From Humibacter sp. RRB41 (lineage in GTDB: Bacteria > Actinomycetota > Actinomycetes > Actinomycetales > Microbacteriaceae), in assembly GCF_022761015.1 (NCBI RefSeq), contig NZ_JAKWJQ010000003.1:248001-312000 (forward strand): 64,000 nucleotides of DNA, given 5' to 3'. The translations under genes and the position numbers were made by a program. The notes beneath the pieces were generated by a model that worked only from the letters and a program-made list of their open reading frames with translations, was not told the DNA's origin and made no database searches. Positions 54,812 to 63,525 of the stretch are shown here, piece by piece (within the stretch, counting starts at the first letter, position 1; every line of letters begins with the position of its first letter).

Positions 54812-57784
54812 TCAGCGGTCTGACGAGGCGCCTGCTGTCGTGCTGAAGGCCTGGATCTCAGCCAACGACATCCGATAGCTGCCACCGTCGTTCGTGAGAC
54901 CGGTTCCTTCGACTCGGATGTACCTGGCCCGCACCGGGGTGGTGAATCCGAACGACTGACCGCCGAGCCCCGTGGGTTTCGGATAGTCGGACTCTGCGAC
55001 CTGCGTCGTCCACGTCTTTCCATCGGTCGAGACTGCGATCGTGAAGTCCGTCGGGAAGTTCGCTCCGATGGACGACGGCTTCGCGTCGTAGTCGTCTGCC
55101 CACAATGTGACGTTGCCCACCTGTTGCGCGGATCCGAGGTCGATGGTCGCCGACTCGATGTGGTTCTCCGTCAGGCCGGAGTTGCTCGCCCAGCCCATGG
55201 CGTCGTCGACGCTGTACGGCATCCCGTCCACAAGCGACTTCGCACTCCAGGCTTTCGACGGTGGGTCACCCGGTAGCGGCCCCTCGAGACTGCTCGACGT
55301 GGTCACTGCCTTTCCGTAGGCGAGATTGTTCGGCGTTGCAGGAAGCGTGTACCCGGCAGCGTTGCCTCCTATGAGCGACAACGAGTGCTGACCGGTGCCT
55401 GTGAAGCGGTAGCGGACGACACCCATGCTGTCGGCCCTCACGGTGCGACGTGCGCCATTGTCGGAGACGGCGTAAGAGGCCTTCGGCTTCTGGCCCGACC
55501 ATTGCATCGTCACTGCCTGTCCTCCTGCGCTGTACTGCACGGTCTCCTCGAGCTCGCTGCGGTACGAGACCGTGAGCTTCCCGTCGGCGTGGATCGTCTT
55601 GCTGACGTGGGTTCCATCCATCTGCTTCGGGATGTTCGGCGCGATCGTCACACCGTCAGCGGTTGGCTGGATGCCCAGCATGTCACTGAACAACCCTGCC
55701 GCTCCGTTCGCATTGGACGGGAACCAGGCCTCACCGGTGCTCGGTGCCAGCGACGTAGAGTGCACGAAGCTGAAGCCGTTGAATCCGTCTTGGGTGTAAC
55801 GGGATGCCGTGCGATCGAGATACGAGAGGGACTGATTCCGCTCGCCCACGATTGCCGCGGCCCGCATGTACTCCTCCGTCATCAGAGGGTAGACCGAGCC
55901 ATCCTCGATGCCGTCGCTGAAGTGGTCGCCGGTCCAGTCCTCGGTCGTCGGCGCCAACGGGATGAAGTTCTCGGGGATCAGCTGCAGGTGTTGCAGCGAC
56001 ATCTGACGGTCGATTCCGTCGAGGATCTGACGCGCGCGATCCAGGTCCACCATGCCGAAGGAGATCGCCTGCAGGTTGATCTGGGTCTGCTCGACATTCC
56101 CTTGCACGGTGCCGTCCGGGCATCGCCAGTAGGCGAACATTCCGGTTGACGGCTCCCACAAGCCGCCGGAGTCGGCATCCTTGTTGAACGCGGTCTTGAG
56201 CTGATCGGCCATCGACGAGTACGAAGTTGCGAGCGCCGAGTTGTGGAAGGTAGTCGCTTCGAGCGTTGACCATTCCGTCAGCGCCTCGTACATCAGCTCG
56301 TTGACGTACCCGCTCTCGTACTTCACGTAGATGCCGTCATTCCACTCACGCTCGCCCTTGGTCGAGGTGCAACTCGTGACGTCGTTGTGGAACAGAGCGT
56401 CCTGCGTCGAGTACTGGTTACTGACCATGTACGCGAGCGACTTCTCCACTGACGACCTCATCGAGGTGAGCCAGGACGTGTCGGCCGAGTATTGGTACAT
56501 GTCCGCGACGGCCATGGCGTAAGAGGGGTCGGCATCGTAGAGACTGTTCGTGCCCCATGGTGTGTCGAGATGAAACGTGCGACCGTCCATGTGCCCGCTG
56601 TCGGACTGGGCGTCGTTCTTGAAGTACGTGAGTAAGTTCTCCTGCGACTTTGTCATCTGCGGGTCGAAATATCCTTCAACAGTGCGATCCGCATAGACCA
56701 TGTCGTACGGACCGACGCCCGGGTATCTGAGGCCGACCGTTGACATCCCGTAGCCCTTGTCGATCACTCCGGAGCGACCGAAGTCATTGAGGAGGGAGGA
56801 AACCGCTGCGGTGTTCGCGAGACCGTTCACCGTGCCGCCCAACGAGTAGTAGGCGGAGTAGTCGTCGGCCTTGAACACGTAGTCGACGGAATCGGTCTGC
56901 TTCTGCGTTGTGGTCACCGGTGCATAGATGTAGGCGTCAGTGCCGTTGGACGAGTGGCCGCCGTAAACAAGTCCGCTCTCGGCGCTGCCGGCCCGATAGC
57001 TCCAGGTCGGCGACGACGATAACTGGGTCTCCTGATACGTGTTCCCGTCGCCGGTGTACGAGAACTCGGTTGCGAGGTTGCGGTTGCTGGTCGCATCGAC
57101 GTCGAGAGCCTGATGTGTCGAGTTCTTCAGCATCACGAAGTCAGACTCCTCAACCCCGTACCGGTCATTGGCTTGAGAGAGGAAGAAGTTGTTGCTGCCG
57201 GTATACGCATTCCCGATCGGGAGGTCACCTCCGTCCTGAGGGCGACGGATGTTGTCCCAGATTCGTGCCCATCCGAGCGTGAGCATGCCGTTGTGGCGCA
57301 CCTTGAGATCGGATGCATCCGTCCAGTCGTAGGTGCGGCTCACTTTCAGATGCACGTTGTTCTGTGTGACCACGAAGTGCCACTGTTCTGCGACCGACAG
57401 CGCGTTGTTGCTCATCACGAACGACGCCGTGACACTGTTGCCGTGCACCTTCACAGTTGGTTCGGACGTGAGGGTGCGACTGTCCAGGGTCGACCCGTCA
57501 CCATCGACCTGCACGGTGCTGTACATACCCCCGTTCAAGAGTTGGTCGCCGCCCATCGTGAACGATGACACCTTCGACTGGCCGTCATAGTCGTACGCCA
57601 TGGCGAAATCACCTCCCCTCATCGTGACCGTCTTCGTCGCCGTGTCGTTCTGAATCGCGACAGGGGCAACGGTGTGTGCCTGTGCAGGCGTAGAAGCCAG
57701 CGCAGCCCCGACCGAGACTGCCGCGGCCACGATCGCCAGCGCTGTCAGAGCGCTGCGACGATGCTGCCGCCAAGGGGTTGTCAT
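54812..57784 (-). CDS. Secreted six-hairpin-type glycoside hydrolase with F5/8 type C domain
   Basis: A 990-residue exported protein. The signal peptide is at residues about 10-38 (ALTALAIVAAAVSVGAALASTPAQA). A beta-sandwich N-terminal domain (40 to about 290) precedes an (alpha/alpha)6-barrel-like helical region (about 330-700). There, acidic candidates lie in GEREWNDGIYV and TTEDWTGDHFSDGIEDGSVYP. A further beta domain follows, and the last 135 residues form an F5/8C (CBM32-like) sugar-binding domain (TIDLGSAQQVGNVTLWADD; RARYIRVEGTG). The family number could not be assigned. ATG 57784 has AGAAGGAAAG upstream; the longer frame to 58042 is not signal-like. It is next to two LacI regulators and a sugar ABC importer, so it likely releases the imported sugar. 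Confidence 0.82.
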   Translation of the reverse strand: MTTPWRQHRRSALTALAIVAAAVSVGAALASTPAQAHTVAPVAIQNDTATKTVTMRGGDFAMAYDYDGQSKVSSFTMGGDQLLNGGMYSTVQVDGDGSTLDSRTLTSEPTVKVHGNSVTASFVMSNNALSVAEQWHFVVTQNNVHLKVSRTYDWTDASDLKVRHNGMLTLGWARIWDNIRRPQDGGDLPIGNAYTGSNNFFLSQANDRYGVEESDFVMLKNSTHQALDVDATSNRNLATEFSYTGDGNTYQETQLSSSPTWSYRAGSAESGLVYGGHSSNGTDAYIYAPVTTTQKQTDSVDYVFKADDYSAYYSLGGTVNGLANTAAVSSLLNDFGRSGVIDKGYGMSTVGLRYPGVGPYDMVYADRTVEGYFDPQMTKSQENLLTYFKNDAQSDSGHMDGRTFHLDTPWGTNSLYDADPSYAMAVADMYQYSADTSWLTSMRSSVEKSLAYMVSNQYSTQDALFHNDVTSCTSTKGEREWNDGIYVKYESGYVNELMYEALTEWSTLEATTFHNSALATSYSSMADQLKTAFNKDADSGGLWEPSTGMFAYWRCPDGTVQGNVEQTQINLQAISFGMVDLDRARQILDGIDRQMSLQHLQLIPENFIPLAPTTEDWTGDHFSDGIEDGSVYPLMTEEYMRAAAIVGERNQSLSYLDRTASRYTQDGFNGFSFVHSTSLAPSTGEAWFPSNANGAAGLFSDMLGIQPTADGVTIAPNIPKQMDGTHVSKTIHADGKLTVSYRSELEETVQYSAGGQAVTMQWSGQKPKASYAVSDNGARRTVRADSMGVVRYRFTGTGQHSLSLIGGNAAGYTLPATPNNLAYGKAVTTSSSLEGPLPGDPPSKAWSAKSLVDGMPYSVDDAMGWASNSGLTENHIESATIDLGSAQQVGNVTLWADDYDAKPSSIGANFPTDFTIAVSTDGKTWTTQVAESDYPKPTGLGGQSFGFTTPVRARYIRVEGTGLTNDGGSYRMSLAEIQAFSTTAGASSDR

Positions 57785-58040
57785 CGTTCTTTCCTTCTCT
57801 CCGTGAGCAGTGGTGTTGCAGCATCCACCAGGGCATCGACGCGCCAGGACCTCTCGTCTGCTGTGCGCGTCGGATGGTGTGCCGACCCTGTTCGCACCCG
57901 TCGGTTTCGTTGATCCGCCGACGCTGCGTCGGCTGCGTCGGTCGTCATGACAGCCACGTGCATGCAAACCTCGTCGTCGTGCGATCGCCGGTGGGAGCCG
58001 AGCGGGCAAAAGGACTCGCGATCCCGCCGGTTCACTGCTC

Positions 58041-58079
58041 AATATGGCAATGCTGATGAATCCTGGTCAACAAGTTTCC
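58041..58079 (-). promoter_or_regulatory. Promoter and LacI-type operator candidate of the glycosidase gene
   Basis: On the minus strand GGAAACTTG (58079-58071) is followed at once by TTGACC (58070-58065) and, 18 bp on, by CATATT (58046-58041). The leader would be about 250 nt; the 324 bp spacer 57785-58108 holds no gene I can support. The GGAAACTTG motif also appears in the importer's upstream region. Confidence 0.5.
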
Positions 58080-58108
58080 GGATTTTTCCGAAACATGCCG
58101 CGCATCGA

Positions 58109-59128
58109 TCAGAACGGTGCGGTCGACTCGCGGATGATCAGCTGGCAGTCGACTCGGCGTATCCCGGGCTCGAGATGCTGCTCCTCGATTCCTTTCAGAA
58201 GCAGCCCTGCAGCGATGTTTCCAACCTCGCGAAGGCTCATGTCGATGGTCGAGAGCCGTGGGCGGCTGGCCTCGACCATCACGTCCCAGTTGTCGAACCC
58301 GATCACTCCCACCCGCCCCGGAACGTCGATCCTCTGATCGCGAAGCGCCTCTGTGACGCCGCGGGCGATCTGATCGTTGCCGCAGATGACCCCGTCGAAG
58401 TCGACACCCGACTTGACGAACTGCGCAGCGGCCTGCCTGCCCCAGCGTTCACTCCACTCGCCGAACACCGGGGGAGACGCGAGGGACAGTCCGTGCTCGT
58501 CCAGCGCTTCTTCGACGGCGGCGCTGCGTGAGCGGGAAGCGTCATCTCTCTCTGGCCCCGAGACGAACACGATGCGTTCTCGGGACGTGGCGAGCAGATG
58601 CCTGGCCGCCATCCTGGCGCCCTCCGCATCATCTGGCACGACCGACGAATCGGCGGGATCCTTTGACCATGCCATGGCGTAGACGATGGGGACCGGCACG
58701 TCGGTGCGCACCGGCTCACGGGAGAACTCACCGGCGCCGGTCATCAGGATGCCGTCGACATTGCGTCGCAGGAGGGATGAGATGAATTGCTGCTCCCGGA
58801 TGGGGTCGCCTCGTCCATCGAGGAGCAGCAGGGCGAACCCGTTCATGGCCAGGGTCTCGGTCGCTCCGAGCAACACCGGCACGGTCAGTCGTCCGACGTT
58901 GTCGCTGGTGATCACACCGATCGTCTGAGTGAGTCGCGCGTTCCTGCTGGTCGTCGTGGTGCGCGCCGTGAACCCGAGCTGTTTGGCCGCGGCGAGAACG
59001 CGATCTCGCGTCTCCCTGCTCACGGCGCCGTTGCCGGAGAGCGCCTTGGAGACGGTGCTCACCGAGACTCCGGCTCGGACCGCGACGTCTGCGCTCGTGA
59101 CCCGCTTCGCGGGCTTCGACGGTGCCAT
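58109..59128 (-). CDS. LacI-family transcription regulator, copy 1
   Basis: A 339-residue regulator. The helix-turn-helix TSADVAVRAGVSVSTVSKALSGNG (about residues 12-35) and hinge helix precede a periplasmic-binding-like sensor domain (IGVITSDNVGRLTVPVLLGATETL; GFDNWDVMVEASRPRLSTID). ATG 59128 is preceded six bases earlier by TACGCT (59140-59135), so the mRNA looks leaderless; GTG 59143 is less likely. It lies between the glycosidase and its paralogue. Sensor-domain residues Asp in GFDNWD and Arg-rich contacts suggest a carbohydrate effector. Likely operator: GGAAACTTG half-sites. Confidence 0.88.
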   Translation of the reverse strand: MAPSKPAKRVTSADVAVRAGVSVSTVSKALSGNGAVSRETRDRVLAAAKQLGFTARTTTTSRNARLTQTIGVITSDNVGRLTVPVLLGATETLAMNGFALLLLDGRGDPIREQQFISSLLRRNVDGILMTGAGEFSREPVRTDVPVPIVYAMAWSKDPADSSVVPDDAEGARMAARHLLATSRERIVFVSGPERDDASRSRSAAVEEALDEHGLSLASPPVFGEWSERWGRQAAAQFVKSGVDFDGVICGNDQIARGVTEALRDQRIDVPGRVGVIGFDNWDVMVEASRPRLSTIDMSLREVGNIAAGLLLKGIEEQHLEPGIRRVDCQLIIRESTAPF

Positions 59129-59134
59129 TGTCGG

Positions 59135-59140
59135 AGCGTA
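59135..59140 (-). promoter_or_regulatory. -10 element of LacI copy 1 (leaderless)
   Basis: TACGCT, six bases before ATG 59128, no Shine-Dalgarno. Confidence 0.45.
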
Positions 59141-59174
59141 CACCGAGCCCGTCGTGGGGAACCGGAAGCCTCTC

Positions 59175-60194
59175 CTAGCTCATGGCCGTCGACTCGCGAG
59201 GCACCAGCTGGCAGTCGATCCGATGGATGCCTTTCGCGACGTTCGGCTCGCCCTTCATGGCATGCAGAATAGCCAAACCGGCGGCGACGCCGACGTCGTG
59301 CAGACTGAGGTCCACCGTCGTCAATGGCGGACGGCTCGCCTCGACCATCACATCCCAATTGTCGAAGCCTGTGACTCCGACGCTCTCCGGAACTCGGATC
59401 TCGTTCTCGCGCAGCACCTCGAGTGCCCCACGCGCGATCTGGTCGCTGGCGCAGGCGATGCCGTCGAACGGTGCTCCCGAGTGGATCAACTGCGTCGTAG
59501 CCTGCCTGCCCCATGCCTCGCTCCATTGGCCGAACAATGGTTCGTGCGAGAGCTCGAGTGCGTTCTCGCCGAGAACGCGCCGGACTTCGGCGAGCCTGAC
59601 CTGGGACGCGGTATCGCGCTGCGGCCCCGCGATGTATGCAATGCGTCGTCGGCCCGTGGCCAGAAGGTGCTCAGCTATGGCTGCTGCGCCGCCGGCGTCG
59701 TGAGGCACGAACGACATGTCATGGTCGCTAACCGACCAGGCGAGTGCATAGACCGTGGGAATCGAACCCTCGACGTGCAGTGCTGGCCTCGGGAAGGCTC
59801 CGCTGCCCGCAACGAGGATGCCGTCGATGCGCCTCCGCTGGAACATCTCGACGAAGTACTGCTCGCGAATCCTGTCGCCGCGACCGTCGCACAAGAGAAG
59901 CGCGACTTCGTGCTGTGCGAGCGCCTCGAACGCTCCGAGGAGCACGGGTACGGTGAGCCGACCGAACCGGTCGTTCGTGATGACTCCGATCGTGCGCGCC
60001 TTCGTTCCGTCCGACTCCCCTTCGCGCAGCGGTGGCCGGTAGTGCAGCTCCTTGGCGGCTTCGAGCACTCGAAGCCGGGTCTCTGTGCGCACGACCCCAT
60101 TGCCGGACAGCGCCTTCGACACGGTCGATGTCGACACTCCGGCACGGCGAGCGACATCGCCCGCCGTTATTCGCTGTTCCGTGTCCCGATCCAT
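59175..60194 (-). CDS. LacI-family transcription regulator, copy 2
   Basis: A 339-residue paralogue of the neighbouring LacI protein. It shares long stretches such as IGVIT-D--GRLTVPVLLGA, IREQ-F, RR--DGIL--G and GFDNWDVMVEASRP, and reads TAGDVARRAGVSTSTVSKALSGNG in the DNA-binding helices. The recognition helix (SVSTVSKALSGNG versus STSTVSKALSGNG) is nearly the same, so both may bind the same operators. Effector pockets differ more. ATG 60194 follows TACGGT (60206-60201) with six bases between, again leaderless. It is divergent from the ABC importer, 121 bp between starts. Tandem duplication is the simplest origin. Confidence 0.88.
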   Translation of the reverse strand: MDRDTEQRITAGDVARRAGVSTSTVSKALSGNGVVRTETRLRVLEAAKELHYRPPLREGESDGTKARTIGVITNDRFGRLTVPVLLGAFEALAQHEVALLLCDGRGDRIREQYFVEMFQRRRIDGILVAGSGAFPRPALHVEGSIPTVYALAWSVSDHDMSFVPHDAGGAAAIAEHLLATGRRRIAYIAGPQRDTASQVRLAEVRRVLGENALELSHEPLFGQWSEAWGRQATTQLIHSGAPFDGIACASDQIARGALEVLRENEIRVPESVGVTGFDNWDVMVEASRPPLTTVDLSLHDVGVAAGLAILHAMKGEPNVAKGIHRIDCQLVPRESTAMS

Positions 60195-60200
60195 ACGGAC

Positions 60201-60206
60201 ACCGTA
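60201..60206 (-). promoter_or_regulatory. -10 element of LacI copy 2 (leaderless)
   Basis: TACGGT, six bases before ATG 60194. Confidence 0.45.
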
Positions 60207-60246
60207 ATTGAGATCTACCCATTTTCGGAAAGAAATGGAAAATGAT

Positions 60247-60267
60247 GGAAACTTGCCTGAACTTTCC
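60247..60267. promoter_or_regulatory. Inverted-repeat operator candidate before the sugar importer
   Basis: GGAAACTTG (60247-60255) and GAACTTTCC (60259-60267) form a near-palindrome with a 3 bp centre, the size and symmetry of a LacI-family site. It lies 48 bases before the binding-protein ATG and between the divergent starts. Further GGAAA blocks occur at 60230 and nearby. Confidence 0.55.
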
Positions 60268-60315
60268 CATAGCCTCCATGCGACAAGTCATTCCTCGTCA
60301 ACAAGGGAGTTCGAG

Positions 60316-61623
60316 ATGGTACGGCGTATCAGGATGGTGGCGGTGGCGGTGGCCGCGGCTGCGGCAATCAGCCTCTGCATGAGCGGCTGCAGCAGCGGGT
60401 CGGCTGTCGGCTCTGCGGCGTCCGGCGACATCGTGGCAAAGAACGACGGATCCAAACTCACGATGTGGGTGCGTGCCGGCAATTCCGCGGTGACCGCGAC
60501 TGTGGTCGACGCATACAACAAGACGCACAAGAATCAGGTTCAGCTGACACAGGTGCCCGCTGATCAGTACGTCACCAAGTACGCCCAAGCCGCGCAGGCG
60601 GGATCGCTTCCCGACCTTCTCGGGTCTGACCTGGTCTTCATGCCTCAGATCGTCAAGAACGAGACCGTCGTCGATCTGACCGGGCTGCTGAAGAAGTCGG
60701 GAGCCTACGGTCATCTAGCTGCGGCGCACGAACAGTCGGCCACGGCCGGTGGCAAGGTGTACGGCGTTCCATTCGACACGGACACGTCGTTGTACCTGTA
60801 CAACAAGACGCTGTTCAAACAGGCCGGTCTCGACCCCGCGACGCCTCCGGACACCTGGGCGGGGATCATCAAGGCGGCGGATGCCATCACAAAGCTGGGC
60901 AATGGCATCCACGGTGCATACATCAGCGGTGACTCGCCTGGTTCTCTGGCCTACGACGTCACGCCGTTGATCTGGGCGCAGGGACAGCAGGTCGTGACGA
61001 AGAGCGGCGACTTCGACTTCAACAACACGGCCACTCAGAAGGCGCTCGGATTCCTGCAGACGCTGTACCAGAACGGAGACATTCCGACCTCGTCCAAAAC
61101 GGATCAGGGAAACGGGTTCTTCGCCGAGTTCGCCTCGGGCAAGATCGGCATCAACTTCTCGGGCGCCAACGGGATCAACACTGCCGGAATCGGCAGCAAC
61201 CCGAAGTTCGACTGGGGTCTCGCCAAGATTCCCGGTCCGCAGGCCGGTCAGTGGGCCACTTTCTCGGGGGGCGACACAGCAGCGATCACGACGCAGTCGC
61301 AGCACAAGGACGAGGCGTGGGACTTCATCGATTGGCTCACCTCGAAGCAGACCAGCGAGAAGGTGTTCCTCGGGCTGCCGTCGCTCCCACCGCGAACCGA
61401 CATCACGGTCCCCTCGTCGCTCGGAGACACCGTCAGCGTTCCGGCCTCCCTGCTCAGCAAGGGAGAGACGTACGTCTCCGTCTCATACAACGACGTCGTG
61501 TCGAGCAATCAGGGTCCCTGGCTGCAGATGATCCAGTCCGTCGTCTTCGACGGCGCGGATCCCGCGACTGCCACGTCCACCGCGCAGAAGGCGGCAGACG
61601 CGATCACCTCACAGAAGCAATAG
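60316..61623 (+). CDS. ABC sugar-binding lipoprotein
   Basis: A 435-residue extracytoplasmic binding protein of cluster CUT1. The signal peptide ends in a lipobox (LCMSGC, Cys about residue 23). The family region KLTMWVRAGNSAVTATVVDAYNK opens the mature part. Bilobal landmarks are YGVPFDTDTSLYLYNKTLFKQAG and EFASGKIGINFSGANG. It should capture an oligosaccharide for the two permeases that follow. ATG 60316 has AAGGGAG six to seven bases upstream; the frame from 60208 passes through the operator region and was not used. No ATP-binding subunit lies nearby, so a shared MsiK-type ATPase is likely. Confidence 0.92.
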   Translation: MVRRIRMVAVAVAAAAAISLCMSGCSSGSAVGSAASGDIVAKNDGSKLTMWVRAGNSAVTATVVDAYNKTHKNQVQLTQVPADQYVTKYAQAAQAGSLPDLLGSDLVFMPQIVKNETVVDLTGLLKKSGAYGHLAAAHEQSATAGGKVYGVPFDTDTSLYLYNKTLFKQAGLDPATPPDTWAGIIKAADAITKLGNGIHGAYISGDSPGSLAYDVTPLIWAQGQQVVTKSGDFDFNNTATQKALGFLQTLYQNGDIPTSSKTDQGNGFFAEFASGKIGINFSGANGINTAGIGSNPKFDWGLAKIPGPQAGQWATFSGGDTAAITTQSQHKDEAWDFIDWLTSKQTSEKVFLGLPSLPPRTDITVPSSLGDTVSVPASLLSKGETYVSVSYNDVVSSNQGPWLQMIQSVVFDGADPATATSTAQKAADAITSQKQ

Positions 61624-61684
61624 CAGTCCACATGTCGGTGTCACTAACAATCACCGGATGCAACCAGACTCGGGAAGGGAACGG

Positions 61685-62629
61685 ATGAACGCCACGCTCC
61701 ACGCCGATCTCATCGGAGGGCGCGGCACTCGCGCAGGAACGAAGGCCAGAAAGGGTGCTGCGTACGCGCGCGGGGAGGCCAGTGCTGGTTGGCTGCTCGC
61801 ATCGCCTGCGAGTGTTCTGGTGCTGCTCTTCTTTCTGCTGCCGTTCGTGTTGACGATCTACATGTCGTTCTTCAACTGGCCGACATTCGGAAGCCCGAGT
61901 CCCGTCGGGTTGAGCAACTATGAACACGCTCTCAGCGACCCCGCGTTCGGTCGGGCCGTGCTCTTCACTGTGTCGTACACCGCCATCGCATCTGTGCTCG
62001 GCGTCGCGATCTCGCTCGGTCTCGCTTTGCTCGTGCGGCCTCGATTCCCGGGGCGAACGGCCGTGCGCGCGCTGCTGTTCGCCCCGGTCACGATCGGGTT
62101 CGCGCCGGCCGGACTGCTGTGGCTGTCGATGAGCAACTCCCAGACCGGGATTCTTCCCGCGATCGCCATGGCGTGGGGCATCGCCCCGTCGGGCACCGAC
62201 TGGTTCGCTCGCACGGACTCGACGCTCGTCCTAGTCATCGTCATGACCATCTGGAAGACCGTCGGCTTGGCGATGCTCGTGTTGCTGATCGGGATGGATT
62301 CCATCCCTGCCGAGATATACGAGGCGGCGAAGCTCGATGGCGCCCGATCCTGGGCGACGTTGACGCGCATCACCCTGCCGCTGATCGCGAAGCCTCTATC
62401 GCTGGTGGTGCTCCTCACCGTCACGCAGACCTTCCTCGCCTTCGACCAGTTCTTCACCATGACGAAGGGCGGCCCGAACAACTCGACCGTCACCGTTGTC
62501 TATTACCTCTACAACGCGGCATTCGTCGGGTTGAACCGTGGATACGGAGCTGCGATCGCCGTGATCATCGTCATCATCATGGCCGCGATCTCGATCTTCC
62601 AGATCCGGCTGCAACGAGGAAGGGCCTGA
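61685..62629 (+). CDS. ABC sugar importer permease, MalF/LacF type
   Basis: A 314-residue inner-membrane subunit with six helices (first LLASPASVLVLLFFLLPFVLTIYMS). The EAA loop that contacts the ATPase is EIYEAAKLDGARSWATLTRITLP. A basic, Gly-rich N-terminal stretch of about 40 residues precedes helix 1. ATG 61685 has GGGAAGGGAACGG directly before it. It follows the binding protein by 61 bp and precedes its partner permease by two bases. Confidence 0.93.
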   Translation: MNATLHADLIGGRGTRAGTKARKGAAYARGEASAGWLLASPASVLVLLFFLLPFVLTIYMSFFNWPTFGSPSPVGLSNYEHALSDPAFGRAVLFTVSYTAIASVLGVAISLGLALLVRPRFPGRTAVRALLFAPVTIGFAPAGLLWLSMSNSQTGILPAIAMAWGIAPSGTDWFARTDSTLVLVIVMTIWKTVGLAMLVLLIGMDSIPAEIYEAAKLDGARSWATLTRITLPLIAKPLSLVVLLTVTQTFLAFDQFFTMTKGGPNNSTVTVVYYLYNAAFVGLNRGYGAAIAVIIVIIMAAISIFQIRLQRGRA

Positions 62630-62631
62630 CC

Positions 62632-63525
62632 ATGACCGCCCAGCACACGATCCGGGTGGCATCCGCTCGTTCCGGCCGCCGCCGAACAGCTCAGCGTGAA
62701 CCGTCGCGAAGCCTTCTACGCATCGGCATCGCCGTGATATTGGCACTGATCTTCGCGTTCCCCGTCGTGTGGACGGTGGTTGGCGGATTCAAACCGACGG
62801 GCGAGGCCAACGCCTCGCCGCCGGTGTGGTGGCCGTCGCAGTTTTCGATCGAGAGTTTCACCACCTTGAACGGCCAAGGCTCATCACTCTGGAATTACGT
62901 GCTGAATTCAGCGACGGCGACCCTGCTCACCGTCGTGATCACCACGGTCGTGGCGGTCCTCGCCGGGTACGCCGTCGCGCGATTCCGGTTCCCTGGCCGC
63001 GCCGCGTTCTTCGCGGTCACAGTCGGGATGCTGCTTGTGCCGTATCCCGCACTGCTCGTCTCCCTTTTCCAGGTGATGATCTGGCTCCACCTGACCAACT
63101 CGCTCTTCGGGCTGTCGCTCATCTACTCGACGTTCCAGTTGCCTTTCGCCATCTACATGATGCGGAACTCCTTCGATTCACTTCCCGGAGAGCTCGTCGA
63201 GGCGGCGGAGATCGATGGATGCACGAAGATCACCGCGCTGCCCCGTGTACTCCTTCGCCTGGTCTCGCCAGGCATCGTCACGGTCGCGCTGTTTGCGTTC
63301 GTCGCGGCGTGGAACGAGTTCCTCGCCGCCCTCGTGCTTCTGAACAACAACCCTGACTTCACGCTGCCCATTGCGCTGATGAACGCTCAGTCGGGACCCA
63401 TGAACACCATCGACTGGGGAGCGCTCCAAGCCGGCATCACGGTCATGATGCTGCCTTGCGTGCTGCTGTTCATCCTGCTGCAGCGCTACTACGTCTCCGG
63501 TCTCGTGTCGGGATCGGTGAAGTGA
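62632..63525 (+). CDS. ABC sugar importer permease, MalG/LacG type
   Basis: A 297-residue second permease with six helices (first SLLRIGIAVILALIFAFPVVWTVVGGF) and the EAA loop ELVEAAEIDGCTKITALPRVLLRL. The pairing with the preceding subunit is that of CUT1 importers. ATG 62632 has GAGGAAGGG upstream; the open frame from 62119 is a shadow of the first permease. Its stop overlaps the next gene by one base (TGATG), so that gene is part of the same operon. Confidence 0.93.
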   Translation: MTAQHTIRVASARSGRRRTAQREPSRSLLRIGIAVILALIFAFPVVWTVVGGFKPTGEANASPPVWWPSQFSIESFTTLNGQGSSLWNYVLNSATATLLTVVITTVVAVLAGYAVARFRFPGRAAFFAVTVGMLLVPYPALLVSLFQVMIWLHLTNSLFGLSLIYSTFQLPFAIYMMRNSFDSLPGELVEAAEIDGCTKITALPRVLLRLVSPGIVTVALFAFVAAWNEFLAALVLLNNNPDFTLPIALMNAQSGPMNTIDWGALQAGITVMMLPCVLLFILLQRYYVSGLVSGSVK

